From: Bacteroidales bacterium
GTDB lineage: Bacteria; Bacteroidota; Bacteroidia; Bacteroidales; UBA3824
Reading direction: 5' to 3'
NCBI GenBank assembly: GCA_017645985.1
Contig: JAGCNK010000129.1
Coordinates: 1 to 10,425, forward strand
DNA length: 10,425 bases
Each line of letters opens with the position of its first letter. Position 1 is the first letter of the stretch. Position numbers and translations under genes: made by a program. Of the stretch, positions 6,526 through 10,425 are shown in pieces. A model generated the notes under the pieces. The model searched no databases and was not told the DNA's origin. It saw nothing but the letters and a program-made list of their open reading frames with translations.

Positions 6526-7500
6526 CTATTTATTACGGTTTATAATATAATCGGCGAGTTTTATGAGTGCTTTTTTAGAGTCGCTGTCGGCGAAACCTTC
6601 CAGGAGAGCCACCGCCTCGGTCTTCAGCTGTTCCATCTTCTTTACAGAATATTCCACGCCACCGTTTTTGATTACGAAATCCACAATGGTGGCTATGTCC
6701 TCTTTCGACTTCTGTTTTTTGCGGAAAATCTTTTTTATCGACCGCTTTTTGCCTTCCTTGTCGTTTTCGAGGGCGTAGATTACGGGCAGGGTGAGCTTGC
6801 GTTCCTGAATGTCGTTGTATTTTGGCTTGCCTATCGAGCCGGTCTTCTGATAGTCGAAAAGGTCGTCTTTGATTTGGAAAGCCAAGCCTATTTTGGTGCC
6901 GAAGAGCTTCATTTTTTCTACTGTGGAGGTGTCTGCGCCCGACGACTGAGCACCTGTGGCGGCGCATGCGGCTATTAGCGTGGCGGTTTTTTTGCGGATA
7001 ACCTCAAAGTACGACTCCTCGGTGATGTCCATCCTGCGGGCGTGCTCCATCTGGTCTAATTCGCCTTCCGACATCTCTTTGACTGCCTCCGACACTATCT
7101 TGAGCAGGTCGAAGCCGTTGTTTTCCAGACTCATGAGCAGACCCTTTGCCAAAAAGAAGTCGCCCAGCAGTATAGCAATCTTTGCCTTGTAAAGCGCGAA
7201 AACCGAGAACAGTCCACGGCGGTAGAAGCTTTGGTCTACCACGTCGTCATGAACGAGTGTGGCTGTGTGCAGCAGTTCTATCAGCGATGCGGCGGTGAAG
7301 GTGGCGTCAGAAACCTTGCCTGTAAGTTTGGCGCACAGAAACACAATTATCGGGCGCAGCTGTTTGCCTTTGGTGCGTAGGGCGTAGTTTACCACAAAGT
7401 TGAGCTTGCGGCTGTCTGACTTCATATTTTTTTCAAAATACGGTTTGAACGCCTCTAATTCCTCGGTGATCGGAGCTTTTATTTCGTCTAAGGTTGACAT
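6526..7500 (-). CDS. Polyprenyl (long-chain all-trans) diphosphate synthase
   Basis: This 324-residue member of the trans-prenyltransferase family adds isopentenyl diphosphate to an allylic diphosphate, most likely making the menaquinone side chain. The order of motifs is complete: GKQLRP at residues 45-50, LVHDDVVD at 82-89 (first Asp-rich motif, DDxxD), the Arg pair at 94-95, KDDLFDY at 211-217 (second DDxxD) and GKPKYNDIQERKLTLP at 224-239. The residue five before the first Asp-rich motif is Ala80 rather than an aromatic. By the known chain-length rule this favours a long product. I use the ATG at 7500: an in-frame TTG at 7524 falls next to the likely transcription start and would add eight residues (MKKKRKTD) not expected in the family. 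A very basic insert (KKRSIKKIFRKKQK) follows at about 251-264. It is the first gene of the unit that ends at 2701. Confidence 0.93.
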   Translation of the reverse strand: MSTLDEIKAPITEELEAFKPYFEKNMKSDSRKLNFVVNYALRTKGKQLRPIIVFLCAKLTGKVSDATFTAASLIELLHTATLVHDDVVDQSFYRRGLFSVFALYKAKIAILLGDFFLAKGLLMSLENNGFDLLKIVSEAVKEMSEGELDQMEHARRMDITEESYFEVIRKKTATLIAACAATGAQSSGADTSTVEKMKLFGTKIGLAFQIKDDLFDYQKTGSIGKPKYNDIQERKLTLPVIYALENDKEGKKRSIKKIFRKKQKSKEDIATIVDFVIKNGGVEYSVKKMEQLKTEAVALLEGFADSDSKKALIKLADYIINRNK

Positions 7501-7528
7501 ATCGGTTTTTCGCTTTTTTTTCAAAAAG

Positions 7529-7560
7529 TAAAGTTACGCATAATTAGTTTTTCGAGCAAA
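7529..7560 (-). promoter_or_regulatory. Promoter for the polyprenyl synthase-rdgB unit
   Basis: The minus strand reads TTTG (7560-7557), a 20-bp spacer, then TAACTTTA (7536-7529). This fits the Bacteroidota -33 TTTG / -7 TAnnTTTG pattern with one mismatch at the last base of the -7 box. Transcription would begin near 7522, which supports the ATG at 7500 as start codon and argues against the TTG at 7524. Confidence 0.5.
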
Positions 7561-7566
7561 AAAAAA

Positions 7567-7574
7567 TACTTTTG
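7567..7574 (+). promoter_or_regulatory. Promoter -7 box for the zinc-ribbon membrane protein gene
   Basis: TACTTTTG is a full match to TAnnTTTG and ends 28 bp before the ATG at 7603. The -33 side is only a T-rich stretch (about 7548-7552). It stands back to back with the minus-strand promoter, with the two -7 boxes about 30 bp apart. Confidence 0.55.
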
Positions 7575-7602
7575 TAGCGCGGATTTTTTTAAGTTTTTTT
7601 TG

Positions 7603-8202
7603 ATGAAGAATATTTTCGACAGTTGGTTTTCGCCCTCAGGTTCGGTTGTTATCCCTCAGAACGGATTCGACGGAGATATTTTTTTGTCGTCTATCAATAA
7701 AAATCTCAATCCGATAAGTTACACTTTTGACGACGGAGTGTACCGCGCCACACTGCGAAATTCTTTTTTCCGCTATAAATACAACTTTGAAGTAAAGGTT
7801 CAGGAAAAGGCTTGTTATAACTTTTCAATCACCAATTTCGCTATCGTTCTGTTTACTGCGGTTCTGTTCGGTGCGTTTCTTTTCCGGGGACACGTATCTA
7901 CCTATATCTTCTGGAGCGTGGTGGCTTTTTTTGTGATTTACGGGGCAAATTTCTTCGCTGTGAAAAATTTTTTGGTGTCGTCGTTGGAGAATGCGCTCGC
8001 CGTTCCCGAGGTGGAGCGTCCATCGGCACATTCGGGCGTGAGCATCACCCGGCAGAGCCTCTGCCCGGCTTGCGGACAGTTTCTAACAGGATTTGAGAAC
8101 GAATGTCCCGAGTGCGGCATCAACCTTACCGGCGGCAAGGCTCAGCCCCGGCAGAGCGTCAGCAATTTTAACGGATTTAAGTTTTGCTACACTTCAGAAT
8201 AA
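7603..8202 (+). CDS. Two-TM membrane protein with C-terminal zinc ribbon
   Basis: I do not recognise a named family for this 199-residue protein. Residues 1-72 form a soluble, aromatic-rich N-terminal domain (FDSWFSPSGS, YTFDDGVYRATLRNSFFRYKYNF) that could be a small beta domain. Two hydrophobic segments follow at about 76-94 and 99-119, separated by a tight turn, so both termini should face the same side. A linker leads to a zinc ribbon: C154-P-A-C157 and C168-P-E-C171, a C-x2-C-x10-C-x2-C pattern like that of bacterial zinc-ribbon domains, placed in the cytoplasm by inference. The ATG at 7603 is preferred over an upstream TTG at 7600, which would only add one Met. It has its own promoter, is divergent from the polyprenyl synthase gene, and is separated from the next gene by 101 bp. 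Confidence 0.75.
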   Translation: MKNIFDSWFSPSGSVVIPQNGFDGDIFLSSINKNLNPISYTFDDGVYRATLRNSFFRYKYNFEVKVQEKACYNFSITNFAIVLFTAVLFGAFLFRGHVSTYIFWSVVAFFVIYGANFFAVKNFLVSSLENALAVPEVERPSAHSGVSITRQSLCPACGQFLTGFENECPECGINLTGGKAQPRQSVSNFNGFKFCYTSE

Positions 8203-8303
8203 GTTTAAAGTTTTTTCACATTACGATGTTTAGGGTATGGCGGCTTTTGTGTGTCTATTAGATGATGAAACACAATAGTTAACCTTTAAAACAGTTTTTA
8301 GCC

Positions 8304-8801
8304 ATGACCCCGTACACAATAGAATTCAAGGCACGCTGCGAAAATCCCGAGCGTATCAAACAGATATTAAAGACAGTAGACGCCCAGTACCAGGGCTGCA
8401 ACAACGAAACCGACTCGTACCTCAAGGAGGGAAGCCAAATTCTCAAGCTCCGCGAATCGGGCAACATCGTTACCATATTTAAATACACCGAGGAGACCAC
8501 AGCCGGTAAGCTCTGCCGCCAGGTTTGCAACCCCCTGATGAAGGACCTCCTGATTCAGACCATCGGATTGGACAAGGTGGTGACCAAACGCCGCGAAATC
8601 TATATTATCGACAATGTGAAAATCAATATCGACCAGGTGGAAGGCCTTGGCAATTTTGTGGAGATAGAGGCTGAGAGCGACGACGAGAACCGCGACGCCA
8701 CTATTCAGACCTGCAAGTTCTACCTCAGCCTGATGGGTATCAAACAGCGCGACATCATACCGTTCTCGTACGGCGACATCATGGAGCGCGAAGCGGTTTA
8801 G
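8304..8801 (+). CDS. CYTH-domain protein (class IV adenylate cyclase / triphosphatase family)
   Basis: This 165-residue protein has the CYTH triphosphate-tunnel fold, whose members are inorganic or thiamine triphosphatases or CyaB-type adenylate cyclases; all bind a triphosphate with metal in a beta-barrel. Visible motifs are the N-terminal signature E7-F-K9-A-R11 (a variant of E-x-E-x-K), LKLRES at residues 47-52, TKRREIYIIDNVKINIDQVEGLG spread over 94-116, and FVEIE at 118-122 with its metal-binding acidic residues. Length is normal for a stand-alone CYTH domain. The Lys in place of the middle Glu is common in the CyaB-like branch. The sequence does not tell which activity applies, so I would not call it an adenylate cyclase outright. 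I saw no clear TAnnTTTG box in the 101-bp gap upstream. A strong intrinsic terminator follows 29 bp after the stop codon, so the gene ends its own transcript. Confidence 0.85.
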   Translation: MTPYTIEFKARCENPERIKQILKTVDAQYQGCNNETDSYLKEGSQILKLRESGNIVTIFKYTEETTAGKLCRQVCNPLMKDLLIQTIGLDKVVTKRREIYIIDNVKINIDQVEGLGNFVEIEAESDDENRDATIQTCKFYLSLMGIKQRDIIPFSYGDIMEREAV

Positions 8802-8830
8802 TCCTGATTATAACTTGCTATATAACCCGG

Positions 8831-8875
8831 GGAGTGAAAATTTCGCAATTGGACGAAGTTTTCACTCCTTTTTTT
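8831..8875 (+). terminator. Strong intrinsic terminator after the CYTH gene
   Basis: GGAGTGAAAATTTCG (8831-8845) pairs with CGAAGTTTTCACTCC (8854-8868) to give a 15-bp stem with a single U-G wobble and an 8-base loop. Seven Ts (8869-8875) follow directly. It isolates the CYTH gene from the secreted protein gene downstream. The inner end is A-T rich, so the stem could fold similarly when read from the other strand, but the T run fits the plus strand. Confidence 0.92.
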
Positions 8876-8902
8876 GTACTATTTTGAGCTTAAGTCCGTT
8901 TG
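8873..8902 (+). promoter_or_regulatory. Probable promoter of the small secreted protein gene, overlapping the terminator T run
   Basis: TTTG at 8873-8876, an 18-bp spacer, then TCCGTTTG at 8895-8902 resembles the Bacteroidota -33/-7 pair with one mismatch in the -7 box. It lies 29 bp upstream of the ATG at 8932. The -33 element would share bases with the terminator T tract. This is weaker than the other promoters called here. Confidence 0.35.
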
Positions 8903-8931
8903 ATATAGACACACCAATCTTTTTTTTGATT

Positions 8932-9582
8932 ATGAAACGTATAGCATCCGTATTATTGATTTTGTTTTCGGCTGTTGTGCTCAACGCGCAAGTGCCCGAA
9001 GAGTACCTTCAGTTTGGCGAGAATGTAGACGATCAGGAGACCGACTTTCTTGGATTCTGCCTGCTTCCGGGCAGCAACCTTCTGGAGCGTTTTGTGGAAA
9101 TCCACATCAATCCCAACGGAACTTTCAAATACACCTACCTCACTATGGACGCCTTTGTAAACCGCGCCGCCGGCCGTGAGCGTAGCGCCGCCAACACCAA
9201 GGGCGCAAACTTCTTCAACAATTTCGGCATTCAGAACCCCGCCGTTGTGGGCGACCTTTGGAAACTGCGCTATACCGAATATCCCTACCACGGCAGCAAC
9301 GAGCAGGGCTGGAGCACCAACGACTCTATTCCCACACTGCCTTCTGATGCGCAGATGGAGATTCTCAAACGATACGGAATTTCAAGAATGAGCGACTACT
9401 GCTACGGCATTATGGCGTTCATGCTGCTGCACGATATGGAAGACGCCAACTGGATAGAGAAATACAAGAACGCGTCGTACCAGAACGGCGCTGTGCCTCA
9501 GGGCAGCAGAAACGATATGCAGTACACCGGCGGCAGCGATGCCAAGACCGCCGACGATGAAGAAAACACATTCGTGGATTAA
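8932..9582 (+). CDS. Small secreted protein of unknown function
   Basis: This is a 216-residue exported protein. The start is the ATG at 8932, because MKRIASVLLILFSAVVLNAQ is a clean signal peptide with likely cleavage after L-N-A; the frame is open further upstream but would run through the terminator. The mature protein has no motif that I recognise. It has an aromatic- and Asn-rich middle (FFNNFGIQNPAVVGDLW, residues 94-110), a region with YCYGIMAFMLLHDMEDANWIEKY at 156-178 and an acidic, low-complexity tail (DAKTADDEENTFVD). Two Cys remain in the mature part (43 and 157) and could form one disulfide. Whether it is periplasmic or outside the cell cannot be told; no sorting domain is seen. 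It is a single-gene unit that meets the glycosyltransferase gene tail to tail, with overlapping stop codons. Confidence 0.75.
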   Translation: MKRIASVLLILFSAVVLNAQVPEEYLQFGENVDDQETDFLGFCLLPGSNLLERFVEIHINPNGTFKYTYLTMDAFVNRAAGRERSAANTKGANFFNNFGIQNPAVVGDLWKLRYTEYPYHGSNEQGWSTNDSIPTLPSDAQMEILKRYGISRMSDYCYGIMAFMLLHDMEDANWIEKYKNASYQNGAVPQGSRNDMQYTGGSDAKTADDEENTFVD

Positions 9583-10425
9583 AACCTGCGGTAAATCTCG
9601 TTGTAGCGCATAGCCACCACCGGCTCTGAAAATTCTGCCTCCACCTTGTGGCGTGCCTCTTGCGACATTTTGATGGCGTCGTCGTCGAACAGTATTTTTG
9701 AAACTGCCTCGGTCAGTGCCATCGAATTTTTTACCGGCGCAAGACGTCCGTTGACACCTTCGTCGATCATCTGCGGAATACCTCCCACGGCAAACGCCGC
9801 GCAGGGTGTGCTGCATGCCAGCGACTCCATAATGGTGTTGGGCAGGTTGTCTTCGAGCGAGGGACTCACAAACACGTCGCCGGCAGAGTAGAGAGTGGCA
9901 AGTCCCGCACCGTCGCTGATGTAGCCCGCCTCGTGAATGGCGTACGGCAGACGTTTGAACGGCGAGATGTCGCCCTTGCCGAATACAAGCAATGCTATTT
10001 TATCGTCGTACTCGGGCTTGTTTTGATGAATCCAGAGCAGAGCCTCTATCAGATATTTGTAACCCTTGCGACCGTCGCTGAAATTGTCGGCGCCGCAGAG
10101 TATCACCTTTTTATTAATGATTCCAAAATGCTTTTTAGCCTCGTCCTTGTCCTTGGGACGGTAGATAGATGTGTCGATGGTGTTGGGCACGGAGTAGATT
10201 TCGTTGTGCTGCATCAGTCCCGACTGGCGTGCAATGTCGGCGAGCCAGTTGCTGCAAGCCACAAATTTAAGTGCATCGCGGTTAGGAATATCAAGTTTTT
10301 TGGTAAAAAACTTTCTTGAAAGGTCTTCCTCATTGCCACCGTTGTTGAGATAAAAACAGTTGCCGCACTGACGCATAAAGTTGTCGCAATTTTTAGCGTA
10401 ATGGCAAATGCCTGTGAAATAGTAC
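9579..10425 (-). CDS. Glycosyltransferase, GT4-like GT-B fold, 5' end beyond window
   Basis: This enzyme probably adds a sugar from a nucleotide-sugar donor to a surface polysaccharide or LPS intermediate in the cytoplasm. The visible 281 residues run open to the right edge. An internal Met at 10376 is not the start, because the frame continues upstream with YYFTGICHYAKNCDNF, part of the T-G-x-C-H-Y-x3-C-x6-C-x2-C block found in a branch of family-4 enzymes. The C-terminal Rossmann domain shows VPNTIDTSIYRP, the K-containing donor loop in FSDGRKGYKYL and the S-P-S-L-E-D-N-L-P-N-T-I-M-E-S region. In that region Asp occupies the first position of the E-x7-E motif, as is usual in L-P-N-T relatives. 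Its stop codon overlaps that of the convergent gene. The N-terminal acceptor domain is largely missing from view, so the acceptor cannot be guessed. Confidence 0.9.
   Translation of the reverse strand, partial: YYFTGICHYAKNCDNFMRQCGNCFYLNNGGNEEDLSRKFFTKKLDIPNRDALKFVACSNWLADIARQSGLMQHNEIYSVPNTIDTSIYRPKDKDEAKKHFGIINKKVILCGADNFSDGRKGYKYLIEALLWIHQNKPEYDDKIALLVFGKGDISPFKRLPYAIHEAGYISDGAGLATLYSAGDVFVSPSLEDNLPNTIMESLACSTPCAAFAVGGIPQMIDEGVNGRLAPVKNSMALTEAVSKILFDDDAIKMSQEARHKVEAEFSEPVVAMRYNEIYRRF

Noticed and set aside
7501..7524. TTG start at 7524 for the polyprenyl synthase
   Set aside because: It falls at the predicted transcription start and adds a lysine-rich octapeptide; the ATG at 7500 fits family length and promoter distance.
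8203..8303. Possible hairpin (TTGTGT...ACACAA) or promoter between the zinc-ribbon and CYTH genes
   Set aside because: The stem is only 6 bp with a long loop, and no box fits TAnnTTTG with correct spacing; not strong enough to call.
8815..8931. N-terminal extension of the small secreted protein from a TTG at 8815
   Set aside because: It would be translated through the intrinsic terminator and bury the signal peptide; the ATG at 8932 gives a clean signal sequence.
10374..10376. ATG at 10376 as start of the glycosyltransferase
   Set aside because: The frame stays open to the window edge and the upstream codons encode the conserved T-G-x-C-H-Y-x3-C block, so this Met is internal.

Overview
The window looks like chromosome of a member of the Bacteroidota, most likely Bacteroidales-like. 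The evidence is SprB-type repeats, a DUF4270-type lipoprotein between a single-domain glycogen/starch synthase and glmS, promoter -7 boxes of the TAnnTTTG type, and starts that lack Shine-Dalgarno sequences. No tRNA, rRNA, CRISPR array, insertion sequence or phage gene is visible.

Layout. (1) Positions 1-2565, minus strand: a transcription unit read right to left. A TAnnTTTG promoter at about 2560 is followed by a single-domain GT5 glycogen/starch synthase-like protein, a DUF4270-type lipoprotein, and the start of glmS, which is cut by the left edge. (2) Positions 2636-2697: a cluster of ATTGTC/GACAAT inverted repeats between this unit and the next. (3) Positions 2701-7500, minus strand: a compact unit with gaps of 8, 34 and 15 bp. 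It encodes a long-chain polyprenyl diphosphate synthase, a LEA14/WHy-like lipoprotein, an 865-residue secreted protein with eight SprB-like repeats, and RdgB/HAM1. (4) Positions 7500-7603: a divergent promoter region. (5) Positions 7603-9582, plus strand: a two-TM protein with a C-terminal zinc ribbon, a CYTH-domain protein followed by a strong intrinsic terminator, and a small secreted protein of unknown function. (6) Positions 9579-10425, minus strand: a family-4-type glycosyltransferase whose 5' end lies beyond the right edge. It meets the preceding gene tail to tail, with the two stop codons sharing TTAA.

How the genes work together. Most are core or envelope genes: isoprenoid chain synthesis (quinone or lipid carrier), amino-sugar supply (GlmS), glycosyl transfer, nucleotide-pool cleansing (RdgB) and several exported or lipid-anchored proteins. 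I see no obvious new defence or mobile system. The most distinctive signal is in the SprB-repeat protein. Its repeats have an exact 76-residue period. The two conserved cysteines are missing only from the outward-facing position of the first and last repeat, which suggests disulfides between neighbouring repeats rather than within them. The degenerate single-domain GT5 protein, the inverted-repeat cluster at 2636-2697 and a small tandem duplication at 5905-5943 also merit a look.
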